DNA of 64,000 bases from Pseudomonas monsensis (GTDB taxonomy: Bacteria; Pseudomonadota; Gammaproteobacteria; Pseudomonadales; Pseudomonadaceae), in the NCBI RefSeq assembly GCF_014268495.2, contig NZ_CP077087.1, positions 6,126,001 to 6,190,000 of the forward strand. The letters are read 5' to 3'. The notes under the pieces are model-generated. The model ran no database searches, was not told the DNA's origin, and was given only the letters and a program-made list of their open reading frames with translations. Each line of letters starts with the position of its first letter. Within the stretch, counting starts at the first letter, position 1. The translations under genes and the position numbers were made by a program. Below are positions 25,270-34,168 of this stretch, one piece after another.

Positions 25270-26535
25270 ATGCTTGAACTTGTCGCCGCTTTTATCTGCC
25301 TCACCACCCTGCTCACCTTCGTCAATTACCGCTTCATCGGCCTGCCCCCCACCATCGGTGTGATGGTCACCGCGCTGATGTTCTCCCTGCTGCTGCAAGG
25401 CCTGAGCGTGCTCGGCTACCCCGGTCTTGAAGAGCGCGTGCAGCAATTGATCGGCCAGATCGACTTCGGCGATCTGCTGATGAACTGGATGCTCTCGTTC
25501 CTGCTGTTCGCCGGCGCCCTGCACGTCAACCTGAATGACCTGCGCAGCTACCGCTGGCCCATCGGCCTGCTGGCGACCTTCGGTGTGTTGATCGCCACCG
25601 GCGTGATCGGCAGCCTCGCCTATTACATTTTTGCCCTGTTCGGCTGGCACGTAAGCTTCCTGTACTGCCTGCTGTTTGGCGCGCTGATTTCGCCGACCGA
25701 CCCAATCGCGGTGCTCGGCGTACTGCGTACGGCCAATGCCTCCAAGCCGCTGAAAACCACGATCGTCGGTGAATCGCTGTTCAACGACGGTACGGCGGTG
25801 GTGGTGTTTACCGTGTTGCTGGGCATCGCCCAACTGGGCGAGACGCCGACCATCAGCGCCACCGCGATGCTGTTCGTTCACGAAGCCATTGGCGGCGTGC
25901 TGTTCGGCGGGCTGATCGGTTATGGGGTGTACCGGATGATCAAGAGCGTCCAGCAGCATCAGATCACAGTGATGCTGACCCTCGCGCTGGTGATCGGCGG
26001 TTCGGCGATGGCTACCGAACTGCACGTCTCGGCGCCGATTGCGATGGTGGTGGCCGGTCTGATCATCGGTAACCTGGGACGCAACCTGGCGATGAACGAC
26101 ATGACCCGCAAGTACCTCGACGGCTTCTGGGAGCTGCTCGATGACATGCTCAACGCCCTGCTGTTCGCGCTGATCGGCATGGAACTGTTGCTGCTGCCAT
26201 TCAATTGGGCACACATAGCGGCGGCGAGTTTGCTGGCGCTGGCGATTCTGCTGTCGCGCCTGCTCACCGTGGCCCCGGCGATCGTCCTGCTGCGCCGCTG
26301 GCGCACGGTGCCGCGCGGCACCATCCGCATCCTGACCTGGGGCGGTTTGCGCGGCGGCGTTTCGGTGGCACTGGCGCTGGCCCTGCCGCTGGGCCCGGAG
26401 CGCGATCTGCTGCTGAGCATCACCTACATCGTGGTGCTGTCGTCGATCCTGTTGCAGGGGCTGACCATCGGCAAACTGGTCAAACACGCCACCCGTGACG
26501 AGCCGGCCACAGCGGCCGAGCCCGCCCACCATTGA
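25270..26535 (+). CDS. CPA1-type cation:proton antiporter
   Basis: 421 residues, 12-13 hydrophobic helices. Family motifs of bacterial Na+/H+ antiporters are visible: FAGALHVNLNDLR, the ion-site segment GALISPTDPIAVLGVL (about 137-152) and VGESLFNDGTAVVVF (about 165-179) with its paired Asn-Asp, then TWGGLRGGVSVALALALP. It likely exchanges Na+ or K+ for H+ at the inner membrane. The ATG at 25270 is chosen for the membrane start; upstream sequence is repeat-derived. It meets the FNT gene tail to tail with no gap. Confidence 0.9.
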   Translation: MLELVAAFICLTTLLTFVNYRFIGLPPTIGVMVTALMFSLLLQGLSVLGYPGLEERVQQLIGQIDFGDLLMNWMLSFLLFAGALHVNLNDLRSYRWPIGLLATFGVLIATGVIGSLAYYIFALFGWHVSFLYCLLFGALISPTDPIAVLGVLRTANASKPLKTTIVGESLFNDGTAVVVFTVLLGIAQLGETPTISATAMLFVHEAIGGVLFGGLIGYGVYRMIKSVQQHQITVMLTLALVIGGSAMATELHVSAPIAMVVAGLIIGNLGRNLAMNDMTRKYLDGFWELLDDMLNALLFALIGMELLLLPFNWAHIAAASLLALAILLSRLLTVAPAIVLLRRWRTVPRGTIRILTWGGLRGGVSVALALALPLGPERDLLLSITYIVVLSSILLQGLTIGKLVKHATRDEPATAAEPAHH

Positions 26536-27441
26536 TCATTTCCTGATCCGCTGCGGGTCAGGCTTTTCGGCCTGATCCGCAGACTGTTGCGCTTTGTGCG
26601 TTTCCTTGGGAGTACCGGTCTCGCTGCGGATCTGCGCATGGCTGATCAGCGCGAAGATGAAACTGCCACCAATGATGTTCCCCGCCAGCGTCGGCCCGGC
26701 GAACACCATCCAGAAATCACTCCATGGCAATTCACCGGCAAATACCAGATACGAGACTTCCGCCGAGCCGACCACGATGTGGGTGAAGTCGCCCAGCGCC
26801 ATCAGGTAGGTGATGAGGATGATGATCCACATCTTGGCGCTCTCCATGGACGGGATCATCCAGACCATCGTGGCGATCATCCAGCCGGAGACAATGCCCT
26901 TGGCGAACATCTGGCTGGCGTGGTTTTCCATGACCTTGCGGCCGATTTCGAGAAAGGCGTGATCGGTTTTGCCATCGAAGATCGGCAGCTCGAGCATCAC
27001 GTACGCCACCAGAATCGTGCCGCACAAATTGCCGAACAGCACCACAGCCCACAAGCGGATCAACCGGCCGAAATTCGCCAAGGTCGGTTTGGACATCACC
27101 GGCAGGACGGCAGTCAGGGTATTTTCAGTGAACAGTTGCTGGCGGGCGAGAATCACCGCGAGGAAACCCGCGCAGTAGCCGAAACTGGCGATGACCTTGA
27201 ATTCCTCGCCCTCGGGCAGGCGCGAATTGAGCAGGCCCATGCCCATCAGCGACAGGCCCATGGTCAACCCGGCGGCGAGCGCCGACCACCACAGCGCGGC
27301 AATGCTGCGCTCCAGTTCCTGGTCGCCCTGAGTGCGGATGATTTCATGCAGAACCGCCGCGCGGGGCGGCTGGCTTTTCTCGACTTCATGTTTTTCATCG
27401 GTCGAGAGGTCGGGGGTCTTGCCGTCTGTCGGGGTGCTCAT
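26536..27441 (-). CDS. Formate/nitrite transporter (FNT) family protein
   Basis: 301 residues. A soluble charged N-terminus of about 45 residues, six transmembrane helices of the FNT fold, and a charged C-terminal tail. Seen: GYCAGFLAVILARQQLFTENTLTAVLP (helix 2 with the broken-helix region), FGNLCGTILVAY and GDFTHIVVGSAEV. It belongs to the YfdC-like branch, whose substrate is uncertain (formate, nitrite or another small anion). No formate metabolism genes are nearby. Confidence 0.87.
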   Translation of the reverse strand: MSTPTDGKTPDLSTDEKHEVEKSQPPRAAVLHEIIRTQGDQELERSIAALWWSALAAGLTMGLSLMGMGLLNSRLPEGEEFKVIASFGYCAGFLAVILARQQLFTENTLTAVLPVMSKPTLANFGRLIRLWAVVLFGNLCGTILVAYVMLELPIFDGKTDHAFLEIGRKVMENHASQMFAKGIVSGWMIATMVWMIPSMESAKMWIIILITYLMALGDFTHIVVGSAEVSYLVFAGELPWSDFWMVFAGPTLAGNIIGGSFIFALISHAQIRSETGTPKETHKAQQSADQAEKPDPQRIRK

Positions 27442-27618
27442 GGCGTGGTAACCAGTGGGGGGGGCTTTTAGCTACGACCCCCGCCGTTCACAGCTGTTCA
27501 GTAGTCAGATAAATCTTCGGTGACGCTGAAACCACTATCGCGAGCAGACTCACGCCTACAGGTACGACTCAGTCACTGACAAAGGAGTGAACCTGTTCGC
27601 GATGAAGCCAACTAGAGG

Positions 27619-28026
27619 TTACTTAGTGACCAATTCATCTTCCTTGAACTGGTCTTTGACGTACTTGATCTCGGTCCGCCCGTGCGGTGCCGGCAAGCCG
27701 TCTTCGCCCAGATTCACGAAAACCATCTTCTCGACCGTGAGAATGCTCTTGCGGGTGATCTTGTTACGCACTTCGCAGGTCAGGGTGATTGAGGTCCGAC
27801 CGAACTCGGTGGCAGTGATGCCCAGTTCGATGATGTCGCCCTGGCGCGAGGCGCTGACGAAGTTGATTTCGGAAATGTACTTGGTCACCACGCGCTGATT
27901 GCCCAACTGGACGATGGCGTAGATCGCCGCTTCCTCGTCGATCCAGCGCAGCAGGCTGCCGCCGAACAGAGTGCCGTTGGGGTTCAGGTCTTCGGGTTTT
28001 ACCCATTTGCGGGTGTGGAAATTCAT
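27619..28026 (-). CDS. Acyl-CoA thioesterase (hotdog fold, YciA-like)
   Basis: 135 residues, one hotdog domain hydrolysing acyl-CoA. Seen: the N-terminal LNPNGTLFGGSLLRWIDEEAAIYA, which includes the catalytic Asp/Glu helix, and VTKYISEINFVSASRQGDIIELG. Cytosolic. Monocistronic, with a REP remnant upstream in 27540-27600 and nothing else in that gap. Confidence 0.88.
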   Translation of the reverse strand: MNFHTRKWVKPEDLNPNGTLFGGSLLRWIDEEAAIYAIVQLGNQRVVTKYISEINFVSASRQGDIIELGITATEFGRTSITLTCEVRNKITRKSILTVEKMVFVNLGEDGLPAPHGRTEIKYVKDQFKEDELVTK

Positions 28027-28072
28027 GGGGGGCTCCGGATTTGAGGCGTTGGGGCAACAGGGTTTTGCCCCC

Positions 28073-28152
28073 CAGCTTCAAGTTTTAAGCTACAAGCTGC
28101 AAGTAAAAGCAGATTCGCTGTTACTTGCCGCTTGTAGCTTGCCGCTTGCCAC
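28073..28152. repeat. AGCTTGCAGCTTGAAGC-type repeat, copy near ahcY
   Basis: Interleaved AGCTACAAGCTGCAAGTAA and its complement-like TTACTTGCCGCTTGTAGC form an imperfect palindrome. The same family occurs at 29749-29922, 30780-30812 and 61728-61862. Confidence 0.75.
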
Positions 28153-28176
28153 TAGCCGGACAAAGAAAGCTATAAT
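28146..28176 (+). promoter_or_regulatory. ahcY promoter
   Basis: TATAAT at 28171-28176 with a TTGCCA-like -35 at 28146-28151 (19-base spacer). The -35 lies in the end of the repeat at 28073-28152. The predicted start is about 28183, some 35 bases before the riboswitch. Confidence 0.6.
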
Positions 28177-28217
28177 CGCCGCCGATTCAGAACGGCTACT
28201 GCCGTTTTCCCGCCACC

Positions 28218-28312
28218 TGTCCGAGGGGCGCTGCAGCAGGTTCAACCTGTCAGGCTCGGATGGGGCGTTGACTGGCCACGGCCGGACACTAAACGCACAA
28301 CGGCGCCCATTC
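28218..28312 (+). promoter_or_regulatory. S-adenosylhomocysteine (SAH) riboswitch
   Basis: The conserved SAH aptamer pieces are present in order: CCGAGGGGCGCTGCAGCAGG, CAGGCTCGGA and ACGGCGCCCATT. CCGAG pairs with CTCGG for P1. GGGCGC (28223-28228) can pair with GCGCCC near 28303-28308 to make the pseudoknot. It lies 27 bases before ahcY. In this class SAH binding turns on expression of SAH hydrolase. Confidence 0.93.
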
Positions 28313-28338
28313 GCATACATTACGAATGGAGGCTCTTC

Positions 28339-29748
28339 ATGAGCGCTGTTATCACGCCTGCAGATTTTAACGATTACAAAGTTGCCGACATGTCCCTGGC
28401 TGCCTGGGGCCGTCGCGAAACCATCATCGCCGAGTCGGAAATGCCGGCCCTGATGGGTCTGCGCCGCAAGTACGCGTCCGAGCAGCCGCTCAAGGGCGCA
28501 AAAATCCTCGGCTGCATCCACATGACCATTCAGACTGCCGTGCTGATCGAAACCCTGGTTGCCCTGGGTGCCGAAGTACGCTGGTCGTCCTGCAACATCT
28601 TCTCGACTCAGGATCAGGCTGCTGCGTCCATCGCCGCTGCCGGCATCCCGGTGTTCGCCTGGAAAGGCGAAACTGAAGAAGAGTACGAGTGGTGCCTGGA
28701 GCAAACCATCCTGAAAGATGGCCAGCCATGGGACGCCAACATGATCCTCGACGACGGCGGCGACCTGACTCAGCTGCTGCACGACAAGTACCCACAGGTG
28801 CTGGACCGCGTTCACGGCGTGACCGAAGAAACCACCACCGGCGTTCACCGCCTGCTGGACATGCTGGCCAAGGGCGAGCTGAAGATCCCGGCCATCAACG
28901 TCAACGACTCGGTGACCAAGTCCAAGAACGACAACAAGTACGGCTGCCGTCACAGCCTGAACGATGCGATCAAGCGCGGCACCGACCACCTGCTGTCCGG
29001 CAAGCAAGCGCTGGTCATCGGCTACGGTGACGTGGGCAAGGGTTCCGCTCAGTCCCTGCGTCAGGAAGGCATGATCGTCAAGGTTTCCGAAGTTGACCCG
29101 ATCTGCGCCATGCAAGCGTGCATGGACGGTTTCGAGCTGGTTTCGCCGTTCATCGACGGCATCAACGACGGCACCGAAGCGAGCATCGACAAAGCGCTGC
29201 TGGGCAAGATCGACCTGATCGTGACCACCACCGGTAACGTCAACGTTTGCGACGCCAACATGCTCAAAGCCCTGAAGAAGCGCGCTGTTGTCTGCAACAT
29301 CGGTCACTTCGACAACGAAATCGACACCGCTTTCATGCGCAAGAACTGGGCATGGGAAGAAGTGAAGCCACAGGTACACAAGATCCACCGTACCGGCCCG
29401 GGCGCTTTCGACGCACAGAACGACGACTACCTGATCCTGCTGGCCGAAGGCCGTCTGGTGAACCTGGGCAACGCCACCGGTCACCCAAGCCGCATCATGG
29501 ACGGTTCGTTCGCCAACCAGGTACTGGCCCAGATCTTCCTGTTCGGCCAGAAGTACGCCGACCTGTCGCCTGCCCAGAAAGCCGAGCGCCTGACCGTTGA
29601 AGTACTGCCGAAGAAACTCGACGAAGAAGTGGCCCTGGAAATGGTTCGCGGTTTCGGCGGCGTGGTCACTCAACTGACCAAGCAACAGGCTGACTACATC
29701 GGCGTGACCGTCGAAGGCCCGTTCAAGCCGCACGCCTATCGCTATTAA
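28339..29748 (+). CDS. Adenosylhomocysteinase
   Basis: A 469-residue NAD-dependent enzyme splitting SAH into homocysteine and adenosine and so relieving product inhibition of methyltransferases. Seen: CIHMTIQTAVLIETL, CNIFSTQDQAAASIA, the NAD-binding VIGYGDVGKGSAQSL (about 230-244), CNIGHFDNEID and the C-terminal KPHAYRY. The GGAGG-type site before ATG 28339 lies just past the riboswitch, so control can act on translation. metF follows after 185 bases. Confidence 0.97.
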   Translation: MSAVITPADFNDYKVADMSLAAWGRRETIIAESEMPALMGLRRKYASEQPLKGAKILGCIHMTIQTAVLIETLVALGAEVRWSSCNIFSTQDQAAASIAAAGIPVFAWKGETEEEYEWCLEQTILKDGQPWDANMILDDGGDLTQLLHDKYPQVLDRVHGVTEETTTGVHRLLDMLAKGELKIPAINVNDSVTKSKNDNKYGCRHSLNDAIKRGTDHLLSGKQALVIGYGDVGKGSAQSLRQEGMIVKVSEVDPICAMQACMDGFELVSPFIDGINDGTEASIDKALLGKIDLIVTTTGNVNVCDANMLKALKKRAVVCNIGHFDNEIDTAFMRKNWAWEEVKPQVHKIHRTGPGAFDAQNDDYLILLAEGRLVNLGNATGHPSRIMDGSFANQVLAQIFLFGQKYADLSPAQKAERLTVEVLPKKLDEEVALEMVRGFGGVVTQLTKQQADYIGVTVEGPFKPHAYRY

Positions 29749-29922
29749 GAGCAGCTGCGAGCTTCAAGCTGCAAGCTGCAAGTAAAAGCGGTTGGTTTAC
29801 TTGAGGCTTGTAGCTGTCGCTGGCTTCTTCATCGTTATTACGCAGCCGCTGGCTGCAAGCTTCAGGCACAGGATCCCGGCGCTCCGCCCTCTTGCAGCTT
29901 GAAGCTTGCAGCTCGTAGCTGG
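29749..29922. repeat. AGCTTGCAGCTTGAAGC-type repeats between ahcY and metF
   Basis: Two clusters (29749-29818 and 29841-29922) of GAGCTTCAAGCTGCAAGCTG and its complement. The cluster ends about a dozen bases before the metF start. A further short copy follows metF at 30780-30812. Confidence 0.75.
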
Positions 29923-29933
29923 AGGTCCCCTCC

Positions 29934-30779
29934 ATGTCCCAAGACCGTCGCTACAGCTTCGAGTTCTTCCCGACCAAAACCGATGCCGGGCAAGAAAAAC
30001 TGCTCGCCACTGCTCGTCAGCTGGCCACGTACAACCCTGACTTCTTTTCCTGCACCTATGGCGCTGGCGGTTCGACCCGTGATCGCACCCTCAACACCGT
30101 TCTGCAACTGGAAAACGAAGTCAAAGTACCGGCCGCACCGCACCTGTCGTGCGTCGGCGACAGCAAGGACGACCTGCGCGGCCTGCTGAACGAGTACAAG
30201 GCAGCCGGCATCAAGCGCATCGTCGCCCTGCGCGGCGACCTGCCATCCGGCATGGGCATGACCAGCGGTGAGCTGCGTCACGCCAATGAGCTGGTTGAAT
30301 TCATTCGTGAAGAAACCGGTGATCATTTCCACATCGAAGTCGCCGCTTACCCGGAGATGCATCCGCAAGCGCGCAACTACGAAGACGATCTCGCCAACTT
30401 CGTGCGCAAGGCTCGCGCCGGCGCCGACAGCGCAATCACCCAGTACTTCTTCAACGCCGACAGCTACTTCTACTTCGTCGACCGTTTGCAGGCGCTGGGC
30501 GTGGATATTCCGGTGGTGCCGGGGATCATGCCGATCACCAACTACAGCAAGCTGGCGCGTTTCTCCGATGCCTGCGGTGCGGAAATCCCGCGCTGGATCC
30601 GCAAGCAACTGGAAGCCTACGGCGATGACGCACAAAGCATTCAACGCTTTGGCGAACAGGTCGTCAGCGAGATGTGCGAACGCCTGCTGCAGGGTGGCGC
30701 ACCGGGTCTGCACTTCTATTCCATGAACCAGGCGGAACCAAGCCTGGCGATCTGGAACAACCTGAAACTGCCGCGTTGA
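29934..30779 (+). CDS. Methylenetetrahydrofolate reductase
   Basis: A 281-residue FAD enzyme reducing 5,10-methylene-THF to 5-methyl-THF, the methyl donor for methionine synthesis. Seen: FEFFPTKTDAG at the N-terminus, SCTYGAGGSTRDRT (about 40-53), RGDLPSGMG and EVAAYPEMHPQA, and the C-terminal GAPGLHFYSMNQAEPS. A GGAGG site lies just before the start. Together with ahcY upstream it completes the methyl cycle. Confidence 0.95.
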   Translation: MSQDRRYSFEFFPTKTDAGQEKLLATARQLATYNPDFFSCTYGAGGSTRDRTLNTVLQLENEVKVPAAPHLSCVGDSKDDLRGLLNEYKAAGIKRIVALRGDLPSGMGMTSGELRHANELVEFIREETGDHFHIEVAAYPEMHPQARNYEDDLANFVRKARAGADSAITQYFFNADSYFYFVDRLQALGVDIPVVPGIMPITNYSKLARFSDACGAEIPRWIRKQLEAYGDDAQSIQRFGEQVVSEMCERLLQGGAPGLHFYSMNQAEPSLAIWNNLKLPR

Positions 30780-30948
30780 AACAGCTGCAAGCTTCAAGCT
30801 GAAAGCGACAAGCAAGATCAAGAGATCGCAGCCTTCGGCAGCTCCTACAGGGGTGTCGCAGCTGCGATCTTTTGCTTTTAAAGCCCCGAAACAGAGCTTC
30901 TGCTGCCACTTTCTGGCTCTTTCGCGTTTCTCGTCGTAATCTCAAGCC

Positions 30949-31761
30949 ATGCCTTTGATCGCGCAATTATTCGCCGTGCTGGTTTTTGCTTGCCTGAGCT
31001 TTGCCGCTCGGGGCGAGAAGCTGCGTATCGTCACCGAACCGTGGGCGCCTTATGTCTACGAAGACGGCGGCAAGAAACTCGGGCTGGACTACGAAACCAC
31101 CGCCATCGTGTTCAAGCGCCTGGGCATCGAGGTCGAGTGGCAGTTCCTGCCGTGGAAGCGCTGCCTGTCGATGCTGGAAACCGGTCAGGCCGACGGTGCA
31201 CTCGACATTTTTCACAGTGTCGAACGCGAAGCCACCCTGCTCTATCCGAGCGAACCACTGTCCGACGTCGAATTCGTGATGTTCTACGCCAACGACCGGC
31301 CGCACCCGTTCAGCAGACTCGAAGAACTCAAAGGCCTGACCGTCGGCACCTCGCCCGGCTATCTGTACAGCCCGGATTTCAGTGAATCAACGCTATTTAC
31401 CCGCGAGCCGGCACCGACCCATGAAGCCAACTTCGGCAAACTGGTGCGCGGGCGCATCGACCTGTTGATCACCGATCGCCGCGTCGGCCAGCATTTGCTC
31501 GATGCATTGAATATTCGCGATCAGATCACTGAAAACCCCACCGTCATTAGCCGCCAGAGCCAATTTCTCGCGGTTCGGCGCAATGCTGGCATGGATTTGC
31601 TGGTGCAGCGTTTTGGCGCTGAGCTCAAACGATTCAAGCGCGAACCCGCCTACGCCGAGCTGAGCGCCCGTTATGGCGCGGCTCCCGTTATCGGGGCGCC
31701 GCTGGGCAATGCCTCGGCCAGCAGTAAAACCGTTGAGCAGCAGGAAAGCAGCGCGCAGTGA
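30949..31761 (+). CDS. Periplasmic solute-binding protein family 3 type
   Basis: 270 residues: signal peptide (cleavage after about residue 21, SFAARG), then two lobes of an SBP_bac_3 fold. LRIVTEPWAPYVYEDGGKKLGLDYE and the mid-domain ETGQADGALDIF are typical of amino-acid-type binding proteins, including small stand-alone ones. No ABC permease or ATPase genes are adjacent, so it may act as an orphan sensor or share a transporter. The C-terminus is Ala/Ser-rich. The ligand cannot be told. Confidence 0.8.
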   Translation: MPLIAQLFAVLVFACLSFAARGEKLRIVTEPWAPYVYEDGGKKLGLDYETTAIVFKRLGIEVEWQFLPWKRCLSMLETGQADGALDIFHSVEREATLLYPSEPLSDVEFVMFYANDRPHPFSRLEELKGLTVGTSPGYLYSPDFSESTLFTREPAPTHEANFGKLVRGRIDLLITDRRVGQHLLDALNIRDQITENPTVISRQSQFLAVRRNAGMDLLVQRFGAELKRFKREPAYAELSARYGAAPVIGAPLGNASASSKTVEQQESSAQ

Positions 31762-31983
31762 TTGCTCTGTTATACTCCGGCGTTCCCGCCAGGCTCACGC
31801 CCGGACGCCCGGAACCGTAACAGGCCTCTCGACCCGCTACAGCGCAGCTCTCCAGCCCGCGCGAGCGCTCCAGACGTGCCTTCGGAACCGCAGCAGGACC
31901 GGACGGGATTGCGTCCTCTTAAACGTGATTCGCGCCAGGCAAGACTCCCATTGGGCCAAGCCCTAACTAAAACAGGATTACTC
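31762..31983 (+). promoter_or_regulatory. Long 5' leader of the RhlE-type helicase gene
   Basis: A TTATACT -10-like element at 31770-31776 without a clear -35 would give a leader of about 200 bases, GC-rich and able to fold. Long leaders are common for cold- or self-regulated DEAD-box helicase genes. The open frame through it (from 31762) has no family similarity and is not taken as coding. Confidence 0.4.
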
Positions 31984-33858
31984 ATGTCCTTTGCTTCCCT
32001 CGGTCTCTCCGAGGCTTTAGTCCGCGCCATCGAAGATGCGGGCTATACCGAGCCTACTCCGGTGCAACAGCGGGCCATTCCCGCCGTGTTGCAAGGTCGC
32101 GACCTGATGGTTGCGGCACAGACAGGTACCGGTAAAACCGGCGGTTTCGCCCTTCCGATCCTGGAGCGGTTGTTCCCTAACGGTCACCCGGACAAATCCC
32201 AGCGTCATGGCCCGCGCCAGCCGCGCGTTCTGGTCCTGACGCCGACCCGCGAACTCGCGGCCCAGGTTCACGAGAGCTTCAAGATCTACGCCCGTGACCT
32301 GAAATTCGTCAGCGCCTGCATCTTCGGCGGCGTCGGCATGAACCCGCAGGTTCAGGCCATGTCCCGTGGTGTCGACGTGCTCGTCGCCTGCCCGGGTCGC
32401 CTGCTCGACCTCGCCGGCCAGGGCAGCGTCGATCTGTCCCACGTCGAAATCCTCGTCCTCGACGAAGCCGACCGCATGCTCGACATGGGTTTCGTGCACG
32501 ACGTGAAGAAGGTCCTCGCACGTCTGCCGGCCAAGCGTCAGAACCTGCTGTTCTCGGCGACTTTCTCCAAAGACATTACCGATCTTGCCGGCAAGCTGCT
32601 GCACAACCCGGAACGCATCGAAGTGACGCCGCCGAACACCACGGTCGAGCGCATCGAACAACGGGTCTTCCGTCTGCCGGCCAGCCACAAGCGTGCGCTG
32701 CTCGCGCACCTGATCACTGCCGGCGCCTGGGAACAGGTGCTGGTGTTCACCCGCACCAAGCACGGCGCCAACCGTCTGGCCGAGTACCTGGACAAGCACG
32801 GCCTGCCAGCCGTCGCGATCCACGGCAACAAGAGCCAGAATGCCCGCACCAAAGCCCTGGCCGACTTCAAGGCCGGCGAAGTGCGCATTCTGGTCGCCAC
32901 TGACATCGCTGCCCGCGGCCTGGACATCGACCAGTTGCCACACGTGGTCAACTTCGAACTGCCGAACGTCGATGAAGACTACGTGCACCGTATCGGCCGT
33001 ACTGGCCGCGCCGGTCGTTCGGGCGAGGCGATCTCGCTGGTGGCCCCGGACGAAGAAAAACTGCTGAAAAGCATCGAACGCATGACCAAGCAGAAAATCG
33101 CCGATGGCGACCTGATGGGCTTCGATGCCAGCACCATCGAGGCCGAGAAGCCTGAAGTGCGCGAGCGTCCGGACATGCGCAACCCGCGCAATTCCCGTGG
33201 CCCGCGTGGCGACGGTCCGAATGGCGGCGGCGGTGGCGGCGGTCGCAAGGACAAAGGCAAGGACAAGGGTAAGGAAAAACCCGCTGGTGAACGCGGCGAG
33301 CGCCCTGCCCGTCAGCAGAAGCCACGTGAAGGCACTCCGGCCCGCGAACAGCGTCAACCGTCGCAGCCGCCACGCGCCGCCGCTGATCGTGCACCGGACG
33401 AGTTCCTCGACGACGATATTGATAACTTCGGTAACCGCGTTGATTACGTGCCCAAAGCCGCCCCGGCCGGTGGCCGTGGTCGCCGTCCAGGCGCTCCGGC
33501 ACAAGGCACTGGCGCTGGCGCCCCTCGTGGCGGTCAGCCGCAGGGTCGCCAGAACGGTCCGCGCAACAGCAACGGTTCGAGCACCGGCACCCCGCCGGCC
33601 AAACGCAACGGCCCGCGCAATGGCGCACCACGTGACGGTCAGTCGGGTCGTCGTGACGAGTCCTCGTCGCGCAACCGTCGTCCAGCCCGTGACGATCAGC
33701 CACGTACCGAACCAGCCGTGCAGAACCCGCGCAGCAACGGTCCGAAGATCATGCACAAGGAATCGAAAGCCGACCGCTTCCCGACGCCAGAGCAGCTCGA
33801 TCAACTGCCAAGCCGCCCACGTGGCGAGAAACCAGCCCTGCTGACCCGCAATCGCTGA
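31984..33858 (+). CDS. DEAD-box RNA helicase, RhlE type
   Basis: 624 residues. The helicase core (about 1-380) has all motifs: PTPVQQRAIP (Q motif), AQTGTGKT (I), PTRELAAQ (Ia), DEADRMLDMG (II), SATF (III), ATDIAARGLDID (V) and HRIGRTGRAGR (VI). A long basic low-complexity tail (about 395-610; Gly, Arg, Lys, Pro, Gln) with RGG-like pieces probably binds RNA. It remodels structured RNA in ribosome assembly or decay. ATG at 31984 is set by the family start MSFASLGLSEALVRAI. Confidence 0.94.
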   Translation: MSFASLGLSEALVRAIEDAGYTEPTPVQQRAIPAVLQGRDLMVAAQTGTGKTGGFALPILERLFPNGHPDKSQRHGPRQPRVLVLTPTRELAAQVHESFKIYARDLKFVSACIFGGVGMNPQVQAMSRGVDVLVACPGRLLDLAGQGSVDLSHVEILVLDEADRMLDMGFVHDVKKVLARLPAKRQNLLFSATFSKDITDLAGKLLHNPERIEVTPPNTTVERIEQRVFRLPASHKRALLAHLITAGAWEQVLVFTRTKHGANRLAEYLDKHGLPAVAIHGNKSQNARTKALADFKAGEVRILVATDIAARGLDIDQLPHVVNFELPNVDEDYVHRIGRTGRAGRSGEAISLVAPDEEKLLKSIERMTKQKIADGDLMGFDASTIEAEKPEVRERPDMRNPRNSRGPRGDGPNGGGGGGGRKDKGKDKGKEKPAGERGERPARQQKPREGTPAREQRQPSQPPRAAADRAPDEFLDDDIDNFGNRVDYVPKAAPAGGRGRRPGAPAQGTGAGAPRGGQPQGRQNGPRNSNGSSTGTPPAKRNGPRNGAPRDGQSGRRDESSSRNRRPARDDQPRTEPAVQNPRSNGPKIMHKESKADRFPTPEQLDQLPSRPRGEKPALLTRNR

Positions 33859-33876
33859 TTTCACGCTGCAATGAAA

Positions 33877-33911
33877 AATGCCCCGACTCGCAAGAGCCGG
33901 GGCATTTTTTA
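33877..33911. terminator. Terminator of the helicase gene
   Basis: AATGCCCCGACTC, loop, GAGCCGGGGCATTTTTT with a T run. Confidence 0.92.
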
Positions 33912-33944
33912 TGCACCCGGCAAACTTCACGGTGGAATTGAACC

Positions 33945-34076
33945 TGTGGCGAGGGGATTTATCCCCGATCGGCTGCGAAGCAGTCGCAAAACCATTCAAC
34001 GCGGTATGTCTGATCCCCCTCAGGTGAAGGGTTTGGGGCGCTGCGCGACCCATCGGGGATAAATCCCCTCGCCACA
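33945..34076. repeat. Long inverted repeat (GTGGCGAGGGG family)
   Basis: CTGTGGCGAGGGGATTTATC facing its complement ending at 34076, with about 85 bases between. Confidence 0.88.
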
Positions 34077-34112
34077 AAAACCCGCCCCACAGGGATTTGT
34101 GTTGTGACAGGC

Positions 34113-34155
34113 CATAAAAAACGCCCCCGGCCTTGCGACCGGGGGCGTTTTTGTG
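34113..34155. terminator. Terminator of the yceI operon
   Basis: AAAAAACGCCCCCGG, a short loop region, CCGGGGGCGTTTTTGT. The stem reads equally from both strands; it lies just past the yceI stop. Confidence 0.9.
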
Positions 34156-34168
34156 TGGCGGACGAAAG

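Noticed and set aside
31762..31983. N-terminal extension of the RhlE helicase
   Set aside because: The family begins at MSFASLGLSEAL; the upstream sequence reads as leader RNA.
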